From Campylobacteraceae bacterium (lineage in GTDB: Bacteria > Campylobacterota > Campylobacteria > Campylobacterales > Sulfurospirillaceae), in NCBI GenBank assembly GCA_027050775.1, contig JALUBH010000011.1:53262-117261 (forward strand): a DNA stretch of 64,000 bases, read 5' to 3'. Under the pieces are notes generated by a model. That model was not told where the DNA came from and did not search any database. It saw only the letters and a program-made list of their open reading frames with translations. The position numbers and the translations under genes were made by a program. Each line of letters opens with the position of its first letter. Position 1 is the first letter of the stretch. This document shows positions 35,866-43,855 of this stretch, one piece after another.

Positions 35866-35977
35866 TTTTTATCCTTTTTTTTAAAAATCTGATAAAATTA
35901 TACCTATACAATATGGAGTTTATGTGGAGAAACATGTGGGCACCTCAAAAACTACGGCCCACAATAAATTTTAAGCA

Positions 35978-37015
35978 TCAGTCACAAAGGGCTTTTTCAT
36001 ACTCAATCAGTGCCTTTACGCCATCATACATATCTTGAACACACTGAACTTCTGTGACGCCAAGTCTTCTTTTGTTGCTTATATCATAAATCCCACCCTC
36101 GCTTTGTGAGTGCTCTCCATGAACTCCTCTGATTTGTAAATGGTATTTATCTGTGATGGCCTTGAACTTTTCCATATCTTTTGCAAGTTTTGGCAATGCT
36201 ATATGCACACTTGCTCTCATAGCTGTTCCTAAATTTGTAGGGCAACTTGTTATGTAACCCAAGTGTTTACTAAAAGCGAATTTCATCATCTTTTCCAACT
36301 CTTTGATTGCTTGAGCCAGTCTCGAAAATACTTCTTTTATATCTCCACCTTTTTGCATAGAGATAATTCTAAGTTCATCCTCTTCATTTATCCATACCAA
36401 AAAAGTTTTTTCATTATTATGATAAATTCCTCGTCCATTTGGCCAATTGCGATTTAACCCGGCTGATTCCAAAAATCTATCTCCCGCTTTAAATAAAAAA
36501 TGATCTTGCACTAAAGAGAGCCTATCTTCCTCGCTCATCCCTAAAAGAGGAAAATATCTTCCTTCTAAACTACCTTCTAGTGAATTTAAAGCACTCGAAA
36601 CTATCTTTTCTACTTCATCTCTTTGCTCTTTTGAGATAGCAGGTCCTAAAGGAAAATCTGCCAAATTTCTTCCCACTCGAATTCTAGTTGAGACTATATA
36701 TTCATTCTTTAAATCGAGATTTGGAGCATTTAAATCATCCGGATTTAGATTGCTCTTATGTATATCGCTCTTTAAAAATCCATGATACTCTTCTATGATT
36801 GGATCCAGTAGGGCTCCAAAAACAGTATAAGACTCAATATCTCCAGCATATACACCAATACCACTATCAGGATTATCTACACCTGATTTTATAGCTCTTT
36901 CAAGTGTGAAACCATTTGGGGTTTTTAAGTCTTTTAACTCTTCAAACACCTCTTTGCTTAGGTATTTTGCCATTAGCGATTTGTGCTCTTTTGTAAAATT
37001 TGGATACTTCATCAT
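35978..37015 (-). CDS. Full-length arginine kinase-like phosphagen (guanidino) kinase
   Basis: A 345-residue protein with both domains of animal-type phosphagen kinases, not the shorter McsB. N-terminal domain: TPNGFTLERAIKSGVDNPDSGIGVYAGDIESY. Catalytic domain: STRIRVGRNLADFPLGPA, WINEEDELRIISMQKGGD, CPTNLGTAMRASVHIALP with reactive Cys258, and GEHSQSEGGIYDISNKRRLG. These match arginine kinases, which reversibly make phosphoarginine from ATP and arginine as an energy buffer; related enzymes use taurocyamine or other guanidines. Family members occur in a few bacteria, including some Campylobacterota and deltaproteobacteria. Start at 37015 or 37012 (AAAGG upstream). It is a single gene; its function in the cell is not evident from neighbours. 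Confidence 0.92.
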   Translation of the reverse strand: MMKYPNFTKEHKSLMAKYLSKEVFEELKDLKTPNGFTLERAIKSGVDNPDSGIGVYAGDIESYTVFGALLDPIIEEYHGFLKSDIHKSNLNPDDLNAPNLDLKNEYIVSTRIRVGRNLADFPLGPAISKEQRDEVEKIVSSALNSLEGSLEGRYFPLLGMSEEDRLSLVQDHFLFKAGDRFLESAGLNRNWPNGRGIYHNNEKTFLVWINEEDELRIISMQKGGDIKEVFSRLAQAIKELEKMMKFAFSKHLGYITSCPTNLGTAMRASVHIALPKLAKDMEKFKAITDKYHLQIRGVHGEHSQSEGGIYDISNKRRLGVTEVQCVQDMYDGVKALIEYEKALCD

Positions 37016-37094
37016 AAGCCTTTTTTTGTAAATTATAACATTATTTATAAAATATTTCTTTTTTAAAGCTATAATAAGGCGAAATTACTCTTAT

Positions 37095-37137
37095 TAACTA
37101 ACTTCGTACTCTATATTATAGCATGCAAGGTTAGTTA
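37095..37137 (+). promoter_or_regulatory. Dyad overlapping the MFS gene promoter
   Basis: TAACTAAC (37095-37102) and GTTAGTTA (37130-37137) form an 8-bp inverted repeat with 27 nt between, which contains a TATATTATA -10-like sequence. Such flanking half-sites suggest a repressor operator in the divergent region between the guanidino kinase and MFS genes. Confidence 0.4.
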
Positions 37138-37159
37138 TAACAAAAACATAGGATATAAA

Positions 37160-38476
37160 ATGTTCAAGACAATTATGCCGATTACTTCTATTATCGGCTT
37201 GCGATTTATGGGATTGTTTATAGTGTTACCGGTGCTATCTGTTTATGCACTCGGCTTAAAGGGCTCAAATGAATTTTTAGTCGGTGTGACGATTGGCGGA
37301 TATGCACTGACGCAAATGCTACTTCAAGTTCCTTTCGGTATGCTTTCAGACAAAATCGGAAGAAAGATAACAATAACCATAGGGCTCATCATCTTCATCA
37401 TCGGTTCGATAATCTGTGGTTTTAGCACAGACATATATACTCTTATATTTGGAAGATTTGTTCAAGGAGCCGGTGCTATAGGCGCCGTTGCAACTGCTAT
37501 GATAAGCGACATGGTCAAAGAAGAAGTCAGAGCAAAAGCTATGGCTATCATGGGCGGCACCATAGCTTTATCGTTCGCATTGTCCATGATGATCGGACCT
37601 TTGATAGGCGGTTATTGGGGAGTTGACAAACTATTTTTTCTAGTGGCCATTTTTTCAGTTTTAGCCATCATCGTTCTTTTTACGAAGGTCCAAAATCCTC
37701 CGAAAATCTCACATAGTTATGACAATAGCGAGAGAAGACTTCTAGAAATCTTACAAAACAAAGATTTAATGAAGATGAATATCACAAATATGCTCCAAAA
37801 AGGCATGATGACACTAGCTTTTTTGATTATACCTATTTTGATGCTCAAAGAGTTTGGCTGGGATAAAAAGGACCTCTGGATGGTCTATATGCCTGCCATG
37901 GTATTTGGTATACTAGCCATGGGTCCATCTGCAATCTTTGGTGAAAAGAAACACAAAGCAAAAGAGATGTTAATGCTAGGCATCACACTCTTTGCCATCA
38001 GCTATGCCATCATGGGATATGCTCACTCTGCTATAACTTTTATAGTAGGAGTTATCATATTTTTCATAGGATTTAATATGCATGAACCACTCATGCAGTC
38101 AATGGCAAGCAAATATCCAAGAATCCATCAAAAGGGTACGGCTCTTGGTATCTTCAATTCATTTGGATATATAGGTACTTTTATAGGTGGTGTATTTGGT
38201 GGATATTTTTTACAATATTACGGCATGAAAGAGATAGCTATAGTAGTCATCATAGTTGCATTCTTTTGGTTGTTTTTAGTAGCAAGCATCACAAATCCTA
38301 GGATAAATAAAAATTTATATCTAAGTTTTGGTGAAGTAAATCTCGATAAAGCACAAGATTTACACGATATAGAGGGCATCATCGAGTGGTATAAAAACGA
38401 AAGCGAAGGCATGCTTATCGTAAAATACAATTCACTAGACACAAACAAAGAAGAGATAGAAAACTTTCTGCGTTGA
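37160..38476 (+). CDS. MFS transporter, YajR-like with C-terminal soluble extension
   Basis: A 438-residue major facilitator with 12 predicted helices. Motif A is clear in PFGMLSDKIGRKITI and motif C-like in GAGAIGAVATAMISD. The C-terminal 50 residues after the last helix (LSFGEVNLDKAQDLHDIEGIIEWYKNE...) form a small soluble domain, like the ferredoxin-like YAM domain of YajR. Substrate unknown, probably drug or metabolite export. Its stop overlaps the TTG start of the next gene. Confidence 0.88.
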   Translation: MFKTIMPITSIIGLRFMGLFIVLPVLSVYALGLKGSNEFLVGVTIGGYALTQMLLQVPFGMLSDKIGRKITITIGLIIFIIGSIICGFSTDIYTLIFGRFVQGAGAIGAVATAMISDMVKEEVRAKAMAIMGGTIALSFALSMMIGPLIGGYWGVDKLFFLVAIFSVLAIIVLFTKVQNPPKISHSYDNSERRLLEILQNKDLMKMNITNMLQKGMMTLAFLIIPILMLKEFGWDKKDLWMVYMPAMVFGILAMGPSAIFGEKKHKAKEMLMLGITLFAISYAIMGYAHSAITFIVGVIIFFIGFNMHEPLMQSMASKYPRIHQKGTALGIFNSFGYIGTFIGGVFGGYFLQYYGMKEIAIVVIIVAFFWLFLVASITNPRINKNLYLSFGEVNLDKAQDLHDIEGIIEWYKNESEGMLIVKYNSLDTNKEEIENFLR

Positions 38477-38892
38477 TAACCCTATTTTTTATATGTCTCT
38501 CTGCCGCCACCTTGCTTCCCGGTGGTAGCGAGGCATATTTCATCTATAAACTAAACGAAACTCCCTCTTTAGTATATCTACTTTTACTTGTAGCAAGTCT
38601 TGGAAACACTATCGGCTCTTTCATAAACTATCTGCTTGGCAAATACCTGCGGGAATTCACAATCAAAAAAGCATATTTTAAGAAAAAATCCGTAGAAAAA
38701 GCTGCAAAATTTTTCAACAAATACGGCTTTATATCACTCTTATTATCTTGGACTCCTATTTTTGGAGATCCCATAACTTTTGTAGCAGGAATTTTAAAAT
38801 ACAATTGGTGGAAATTTTTAGCTATAGTTTTTGTGGCAAAATTTATGAGATATGGGGTTTTGGCATACATTTATGTTAAAATAGCAACATAG
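38473..38892 (+). CDS. YqaA/DedA-like membrane protein
   Basis: A 139-residue membrane protein of the YqaA (SNARE-associated, DedA-like) family: SAATLLPGGSEAYFIYKL at the start, GNTIGSFINYLLGKYLREF, and SWTPIFGDPITFVAGILKYNWWKF. DedA-type proteins are lipid scramblase-like and support proton-motive force and envelope homeostasis. The TTG start overlaps the MFS stop by 4 nt, giving coupled translation. Confidence 0.88.
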   Translation: MITLFFICLSAATLLPGGSEAYFIYKLNETPSLVYLLLLVASLGNTIGSFINYLLGKYLREFTIKKAYFKKKSVEKAAKFFNKYGFISLLLSWTPIFGDPITFVAGILKYNWWKFLAIVFVAKFMRYGVLAYIYVKIAT

Positions 38893-38910
38893 ACTTTTTA
38901 TAAAAAGTCT
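38891..38910 (+). terminator. Perfect 20-bp palindrome after the YqaA gene
   Basis: agactttttataaaaagtct is a perfect palindrome (8-bp stem, 4-nt loop) starting at the end of the stop codon of the YqaA gene. Likely terminator or mRNA 3' end; no long U-run follows. Confidence 0.6.
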
Positions 38911-38934
38911 AATCAATAACCAAGAGAGGGTTTG

Positions 38935-39609
38935 ATGAGAAAAATATTTATGATACTTATAAGTTCACTTCTATCGGTTTTCGCACAAAGTTCAACTACA
39001 CCACTAATCCAAGCTGTTTTAAAACAAGATATTCCTCAAGTGCAGAACCTGCTAAAAAGGGGGGTGGATAAAAATGCCAAAGATGCCAAAGGCTATGATG
39101 CCTTGGATTATGCTTTGTCGAGAAAACTACCCTATATAGCACAGATGCTATATACAAATAACCCAAATAAATTTATATTTTTAAGGCCAAATGCAAAACC
39201 TCTACATGTAGAGTTCAATAAAAATGGTTTTACTGTTGACAATCCCAAAATCAACAAAAAGGCCTTGGTATTTGGAACTATGATCGCAGACTCATTTAAA
39301 GAAGTTTGTCAGTCATTTGACAGAGCCGTCAAAAAAAATATAACACTCTCTAGCAAAGATTTTCAAATGATTTTTGTCTTAAGTGATAAAAACGGTTTTA
39401 ACAAAATCAAAAATTTGAATCAAGCGTGCAAGAAATTTACAATCTTTACATATCCCAACTACAAATTTTACAAATACTTAGCAAAACTATTTCAATATGC
39501 AGGTACTCCGCAAATACTCTTTAGAGACAAAACCGGCAAAGTTGTCGGAGGAACAATCGAAACATTTTTCTTTGAAAAGAGCAAAAGTTTTAGTAAAATT
39601 TTAAAATAA
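38935..39609 (+). CDS. Secreted ankyrin-repeat protein with thioredoxin-like fold lacking CxxC
   Basis: A 224-residue protein with signal peptide (RKIFMILISSLLSVFAQ). Residues about 25-75 form ankyrin repeats (TPLIQAVLKQDIPQVQNLLKRGVDKNAKDAKGYDALDYAL...). The rest (about 95-224) resembles a DsbC/thioredoxin-like fold: KALVFGTMIADSFKEVCQSFDRAV, DFQMIFVLSD, and the cis-Pro loop AGTPQILFRDKTGKVVGG. No CxxC active site is present, so it is unlikely to be a redox enzyme. Start ATG at 38935 has AGAGAGGG upstream. A CTACATGTAG palindrome encodes LHV in KPLHVEF. Confidence 0.7.
   Translation: MRKIFMILISSLLSVFAQSSTTPLIQAVLKQDIPQVQNLLKRGVDKNAKDAKGYDALDYALSRKLPYIAQMLYTNNPNKFIFLRPNAKPLHVEFNKNGFTVDNPKINKKALVFGTMIADSFKEVCQSFDRAVKKNITLSSKDFQMIFVLSDKNGFNKIKNLNQACKKFTIFTYPNYKFYKYLAKLFQYAGTPQILFRDKTGKVVGGTIETFFFEKSKSFSKILK
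39200..39213. repeat. Palindromic repeat CTACATGTAG, copy 6 (14-bp palindrome)
   Basis: CTCTACATGTAGAG within the ankyrin-repeat gene, read as PLHVE on the plus strand; core at 39202-39211. Confidence 0.85.
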
Positions 39610-39620
39610 CAGGATAAACT

Positions 39621-40256
39621 ATGAAGCGAATATTGCTACTAGAAGATGATATAACACTAGGAGAAACCATACAAGAGTTGCTCATGCAAAACAGCTACAA
39701 GGTGGATTATGTTATCAACGGCAATGATGCTATAGATTTTAGTTATGACAATAGATATGATTTGTATATATTTGATATAAATGTTCCCGATATTGACGGG
39801 CTAGATATACTTAAAAGCCTTAGAGATGCCGATGACTCCACTCCTACTATATTTATCAGTGCCATGACGGATCTTAAAACCGTTCTTAAGGGTTTTGAGG
39901 TAGGGGGAGATGATTTTGTAAAAAAACCTTTTTATCCTGAAGAGCTTTTGGTGAAAGTTGGCTTAAAACTCTGCATCAGCGAACAAGAGATGAGATTTGA
40001 CGACATCACATACTATCCAAAAGATGACAGGGTATTAAAAAACGGTAAAAACACATATCTTACGCCGGTTCAACTCAACCTTTTTAAACTTTTCATAAAA
40101 AATACAAATCGTATAATAACAAAAGATGAGCTATATGAATGTTTGGAAAAACCAAGTGAAAATGCACTGAGATTTCATATAAACAAACTGAAAAAAAGCA
40201 CGGGATTTGATATAAAAAACATCAGAGGAAGCGGGTATATCCTTGAAAAAAGTTGA
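39621..40256 (+). CDS. OmpR-family response regulator (second copper-region system)
   Basis: A 211-residue regulator: receiver with LLEDD, Asp52 (LYIFDINVPDIDGLDIL), ISAM and VKKPFYPEELL, then a winged-helix effector (YLTPVQLNLFKLFIKN, ALRFHINKLKKSTGFDIKNIRGSGYIL). The effector is shorter than standard OmpR. It follows the ankyrin gene by 11 nt, overlaps the kinase gene by 14 nt, and lies upstream of Met-rich, SHOCT and cytochrome genes that may be its targets. Confidence 0.92.
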   Translation: MKRILLLEDDITLGETIQELLMQNSYKVDYVINGNDAIDFSYDNRYDLYIFDINVPDIDGLDILKSLRDADDSTPTIFISAMTDLKTVLKGFEVGGDDFVKKPFYPEELLVKVGLKLCISEQEMRFDDITYYPKDDRVLKNGKNTYLTPVQLNLFKLFIKNTNRIITKDELYECLEKPSENALRFHINKLKKSTGFDIKNIRGSGYILEKS

Positions 40257-41295
40257 AATAGAATCTTTCATAAAAAGCTTTTTGCTCTTCTTTATATCTC
40301 TCTCTTCTGTTATGTTTTTTCTCACATACCAAACATACAAAAGCAAACTCCGTAGTCTAGAAGACTCACTTTATGCACAAATGAAGATAGCTAGTCTAAG
40401 CCCAAAAGATACTCTGTTTGCAAAAAAAATCGTCCCAAAAACTGGAGATACGCTCTTAAATACTTTTTACACTGACAAAGACAAACTGTTGATTTTCTTT
40501 GCATCAAATGACTCAAACAAAACTTTGATAAGAATTTCATACCCTATCAAAAGTTTAAACCATGATGAACAGCTGACTTTTGATTTGAGCAGAGCTAGAT
40601 TTTTAAAGAGTTTGATGATTATATTTATCCTCTCCATTCTATTTTCACTATATGCACTCTATCCTTATAAAAGATACTTAAAACTCACAGATGAATTTAT
40701 AAAGGACATACTTCACGACTTTAATACCCCTATCTCTACTATCAGATTAAATATAAGCATACTAAAAAGTAAAATACAAAACAAAAATCTTCAAAGAGTA
40801 GAACACGGTATAGATACTATCTTAAATCTACAAAACAATCTAAAAGAGTATCTTGAAGATGACATCAAAAAAAGTGAAAAATTTAATATCAAAGAGATCA
40901 TAGAACAAAGAGTCTCTTACATACAAGGCATATATCCTTATATAAGATTTAGTATCCAAGTCAAAGAGAAGATAATCTACTGCTATAAAGATGGTTTTAT
41001 CAGGATTATAGACAATCTGCTCTCCAATGCCTGCAAATATAACAAAAAAGACGGGAGCGTAACAATAATACTAAATGATGATAGGATTTTAGAGATAAAG
41101 GACACAGGAAACGGCATAAAAAAACCAAAAAAAATCTTCAACAGATTTTATAAAGAGACTTCAAGAGGGCTTGGCATAGGACTTCATATAGTAAAAAAAC
41201 TGGCTAAAAAGATAGAAATACCCATGGAAGTTCACTCGACCCTCGGTAAAGGCACCAGCTTCAAACTTAATCTTTCAAAACTAATACTTAACTAA
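40243..41295 (+). CDS. Sensor histidine kinase, partner of the 39621 regulator
   Basis: A 350-residue kinase. Two helices (about 10-28 and 123-143) bound a periplasmic region of about 95 residues. H-box is ILHDFNTPISTIRL (His158), N-box DNLLSNACKYNKKDG, G1 EIKDTGNGIKKPKK, G2 LGIGLHIVKKLAKK. TTG start at 40243 inside the regulator end. Position beside Met-rich envelope proteins suggests a metal or envelope-stress signal; this is inference. Confidence 0.9.
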   Translation: MKKVEIESFIKSFLLFFISLSSVMFFLTYQTYKSKLRSLEDSLYAQMKIASLSPKDTLFAKKIVPKTGDTLLNTFYTDKDKLLIFFASNDSNKTLIRISYPIKSLNHDEQLTFDLSRARFLKSLMIIFILSILFSLYALYPYKRYLKLTDEFIKDILHDFNTPISTIRLNISILKSKIQNKNLQRVEHGIDTILNLQNNLKEYLEDDIKKSEKFNIKEIIEQRVSYIQGIYPYIRFSIQVKEKIIYCYKDGFIRIIDNLLSNACKYNKKDGSVTIILNDDRILEIKDTGNGIKKPKKIFNRFYKETSRGLGIGLHIVKKLAKKIEIPMEVHSTLGKGTSFKLNLSKLILN

Positions 41296-41301
41296 TACTC
41301 T

Positions 41302-41307
41302 TATAAT
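41302..41307 (+). promoter_or_regulatory. -10 box of the Met-rich protein gene
   Basis: TATAAT 52 nt before the ATG at 41360, with AAGGAGC (41349-41355) as the ribosome binding site. Confidence 0.5.
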
Positions 41308-41359
41308 ACAATTTCACTATCAATCACCAAAGAGTGATAACAAATACAAGGAGCAAGAA

Positions 41360-41956
41360 ATGAGAAAGAGAACTTTGGCAGTAGCTGTTTTAGCAGGAAC
41401 ATTAACAGTAGGTGCTTTTGCACATGGTGCGATGAATGACCAAGACAATATGCAAAACCAAGGAGCCGCGCAAGGCATGATGGGTCAAGGCACAATGAAT
41501 CAAGGCACAATGAATCAAGGCATGATGAATCAAGGCATGCAAAAACAAACAATGTACAAACAAGGCTTTAAAAATAGAAGAATGGGCATGGGAATGATGG
41601 GTCGTCAAGGCATGGGAATGATGGGTCGTCAAGGCATGATGGGTCAAGGCATGGGAATGATGGGTCAAATGAATGCATTCTCAAAACTAAACTTAAATAG
41701 CGACCAAAGATTTAAAATATCTATTTTAAGAGATGAAATGAGAATAGATATGAAAAAACTCATGCACAATTTACGCCAAAATTCAAACATGGGAAGCTTC
41801 ATAAAAAACGATACTTTTGACAAAGATGCTTTTGAAAACAAGATGAACAATATGCATAAAAAAATGCTAGACTTAAAAGCAAATCACATGGAAAAAGTAT
41901 TTAAAGTTTTAACTAAACAACAAATAGAGCAGCTAAAAAATAGTATGGCCAAATGA
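41360..41956 (+). CDS. Met/Gln/Gly-rich periplasmic Spy/CpxP-like protein
   Basis: A 198-residue secreted protein. A signal peptide (LAVAVLAGTLTVGAFAHG) is followed by a low-complexity stretch of Met-Gly-Gln-Asn repeats (about 27-105: QGTMNQGTMNQGMMNQ, GMGMMGRQGMGMMGRQGMMG), then a helical region (about 106-198) with SDQRFKISILRDEMR and LTKQQIEQLK, the LTxxQ-type motif of Spy/CpxP chaperones. Met-rich repeats commonly bind Cu(I) or Ag(I), so this is probably a copper-binding, periplasmic chaperone-like protein. It follows its regulator pair and is 1 nt before the SHOCT gene. Confidence 0.8.
   Translation: MRKRTLAVAVLAGTLTVGAFAHGAMNDQDNMQNQGAAQGMMGQGTMNQGTMNQGMMNQGMQKQTMYKQGFKNRRMGMGMMGRQGMGMMGRQGMMGQGMGMMGQMNAFSKLNLNSDQRFKISILRDEMRIDMKKLMHNLRQNSNMGSFIKNDTFDKDAFENKMNNMHKKMLDLKANHMEKVFKVLTKQQIEQLKNSMAK
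41472..41669 (+). repeat. Degenerate tandem coding repeats (Met-Gly-Gln) in the Spy-like gene
   Basis: Short units such as aatcaaggcacaatg (15 nt, NQGTM) repeated about four times between 41485 and 41540, and a 24-nt unit encoding MGRQGMGM repeated twice between 41590 and 41640. In-frame repeat units allow length change without frameshift, so copy number may vary between strains. Confidence 0.75.
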
Positions 41957-41957
41957 T

Positions 41958-42200
41958 ATGTTTAGCCCGGGAAACTGCTTTGGATTTAACGGTATGGAAA
42001 GTTATATAGGAGGTACTTTTATGTTTTTAATACCAATTTTGATAATCGCGCTTTTATGGTTTGCTTTTTATAAAAACAGTAGCACGAAAAATTATAATAC
42101 ACAAAGCGATGGCGCACTAGATGTCTTAAAGAGAAGATTTGCCAACAGCGAGATATCACAAGAGGAATATTTAGCTAAAAAAGAGACTCTCTTAGCATAA
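41958..42200 (+). CDS. Small membrane protein with SHOCT domain (second copy)
   Basis: An 80-residue protein with one transmembrane helix (FMFLIPILIIALLWFAF) and a C-terminal SHOCT motif (DVLKRRFANSEISQEEYLAKK) very like that of the protein at 33653-33961. It begins 1 nt after the Spy-like gene stop. Probable membrane partner of the Met-rich protein. Confidence 0.78.
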   Translation: MFSPGNCFGFNGMESYIGGTFMFLIPILIIALLWFAFYKNSSTKNYNTQSDGALDVLKRRFANSEISQEEYLAKKETLLA

Positions 42201-42211
42201 AAAATGATATA

Positions 42212-42239
42212 ATGCCCTAGCAAGAACATGCTAGGGCAT
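42212..42239 (+). terminator. Hairpin between SHOCT gene and cytochrome gene
   Basis: Perfect 11-bp stem (42212-42222 with 42229-42239) and 6-nt loop, starting 12 nt after the SHOCT stop. A TATAAT at 42208-42213 overlaps its left arm. It ends 11 nt before the cytochrome ATG, with AAAGGACAG between. Confidence 0.65.
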
Positions 42240-42250
42240 AAAGGACAGAG

Positions 42251-42631
42251 ATGAAAAAGATGATTTTATACTTAGCTATAATCAGCTCATTTTTATATGC
42301 AAACAGAGCACATACTCTACTAAAAGAAAATAAATGTATGAGTTGCCACAATGTTATGGGCATAAAATCAGCACCATCTTTTTCCATGATTTTAAAGATG
42401 AATTCAGGTTGGTTCGGCATATCCAAAAGCAGTATAAGAGATGGTATAAAAAACGGTAGTCAGGGCAAATACCCTATGTTTTCAGATGTCAAAATGCCTG
42501 CATACAAAAACCTCTCAAAGCAAGACCTCAACACTCTTGTAAACTGGATAGTTTCGCAAGGTTCAAGAGGTATGCACAACTGCATGAAATACAAACAACA
42601 TAAATTAAGGATGATGAGAAATATGCATTAA
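42251..42631 (+). CDS. Periplasmic monoheme cytochrome c
   Basis: A 126-residue class I cytochrome with signal peptide (MKKMILYLAIISSFLYA), heme motif CMSCH (Cys29, Cys32, His33) and probable axial Met in KMPAYKNLS. The C-terminal tail (SRGMHNCMKYKQHKLRMMRNMH) is rich in Met and His beyond the normal cytochrome fold and may bind metal. It lies downstream of the Met-rich and SHOCT genes and convergent to moeA (5 nt apart). Electron carrier role; partners unknown. Confidence 0.87.
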   Translation: MKKMILYLAIISSFLYANRAHTLLKENKCMSCHNVMGIKSAPSFSMILKMNSGWFGISKSSIRDGIKNGSQGKYPMFSDVKMPAYKNLSKQDLNTLVNWIVSQGSRGMHNCMKYKQHKLRMMRNMH

Positions 42632-42636
42632 TATTC

Positions 42637-43842
42637 TCACCCAAGCAATATAGCCTCTACCAAATCACCTTTTTTCAGCTCTTTAGTCTCTTCGTCTATG
42701 CATAAAAGCGCTGCATCATCTAACATGTTATTTAGTATAGCACTGCTACCTGTTTTCTTACCGTCAAGATTCACTACTACTTTACCATCCTTAAAAAAAA
42801 GATTGCAAGCTGTGAATTCTTTGTATTTTGAGCGTTTTTTATAACCTTCATCTATATAAGCTTTTATAGTCGGTATCTTAAAATCTCTACCACTCAAAGC
42901 TCTTAGAAGCGGCAGCACATATAGAAAAGTCCCCACGCTTGAGCTATAAGGAAATCCGGGAAGTGCAAATATGTATTTGTGTCCTATCTTCACTATCTTT
43001 ATATGTCGTCCCGGCTTTATAAAAGAGCCATTCACTATATATTCTGGTTCCATATCACCTAAAATATCTTTTACAAAGTCATAATCCCCCACACTCACTC
43101 CACCGGTTGTTACGACTATATCCGAACTTCTAAGGGCTTGTGAGATTTTCTCTTTTATCTCCTCTTTGTCATCTTTAACTATGCCGTAACGAATAGCATC
43201 TGCTCCGGCTTTTTTCAATATCGCCTCTATGGTTATATGGTTTGAACTTCTTATCTGCGATATATTTTCCTGCGCTTCTCCAAAATCAAGTATCTCACTT
43301 CCTGTTGCGATTACCGATATGCGAGGCTTTACAAATACAGGAATTTGAACATATCCTAACTCTGCTAGGACTCCTATCTGTGCATACCCAACTTTTGTAC
43401 CTTTTTTTATAAGAGCTTCACCCTCTTTATAGTTCTCTCCTATAGGACGAGAAGAAAAACCTTTTGCGACTGGAGTTACAATCTTGATCTTGTCTCCAAC
43501 AACTTCTACATTCTCTATAGGTATAAGCGTATCGCTTCCCTCGCTCATCAAAGAGCCCGTAAAAGTCTTTACGCAAACTCCCTTCGTCACCAAATTACCT
43601 TTATAACTTCCTGCTGGTAAAAAATCTATGATTTTAAGCTCACCTAGCCCTTGGTCTTCAGCCCTGATAGCATATCCGTCCATGGATGCAGTCTCAAACA
43701 TAGGATTATTTTGTTTTGCTACTATATCTGTTGCCAAAATCCTACCTAACGCATCAATCAAAAAAAGATTTTCGCTAGGAAGCTCCATATCTATAGATTT
43801 TTTTAATGCCTCTTGTGTATTTTCAAATCTTTCAAATTTCAT
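42637..43842 (-). CDS. moeA: Molybdopterin molybdenumtransferase
   Basis: A 401-residue MoeA enzyme that inserts molybdate into adenylylated molybdopterin. Motifs: MDGYAIR, AGSYKGNLVTKGVCVKTFTGSLMSEGSDTLIP, IATGSEI, TTGGVSVGDYDFVK and ALPGFPYSS. The ATG at 43842 is preferred over 43845 because AGGAG then has a 5-nt spacing. Last of a moaD-moaE-moeA minus-strand group that supports the molybdoenzyme FdhA. Confidence 0.95.
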   Translation of the reverse strand: MKFERFENTQEALKKSIDMELPSENLFLIDALGRILATDIVAKQNNPMFETASMDGYAIRAEDQGLGELKIIDFLPAGSYKGNLVTKGVCVKTFTGSLMSEGSDTLIPIENVEVVGDKIKIVTPVAKGFSSRPIGENYKEGEALIKKGTKVGYAQIGVLAELGYVQIPVFVKPRISVIATGSEILDFGEAQENISQIRSSNHITIEAILKKAGADAIRYGIVKDDKEEIKEKISQALRSSDIVVTTGGVSVGDYDFVKDILGDMEPEYIVNGSFIKPGRHIKIVKIGHKYIFALPGFPYSSSVGTFLYVLPLLRALSGRDFKIPTIKAYIDEGYKKRSKYKEFTACNLFFKDGKVVVNLDGKKTGSSAILNNMLDDAALLCIDEETKELKKGDLVEAILLG

Positions 43843-43855
43843 CATATCTCCTAAG

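Noticed and set aside
35853..36038. Small gene in the DUF302/guanidino kinase gap
   Set aside because: The frame runs into the antisense of the kinase gene and shows no conserved features; only a weak TGTGGGC/GCCCACA hairpin (35935-35963) is visible.
41472..41669. CRISPR array
   Set aside because: The repeats are tandem coding units of 15-24 nt without spacers, in frame in a Met-rich protein gene.
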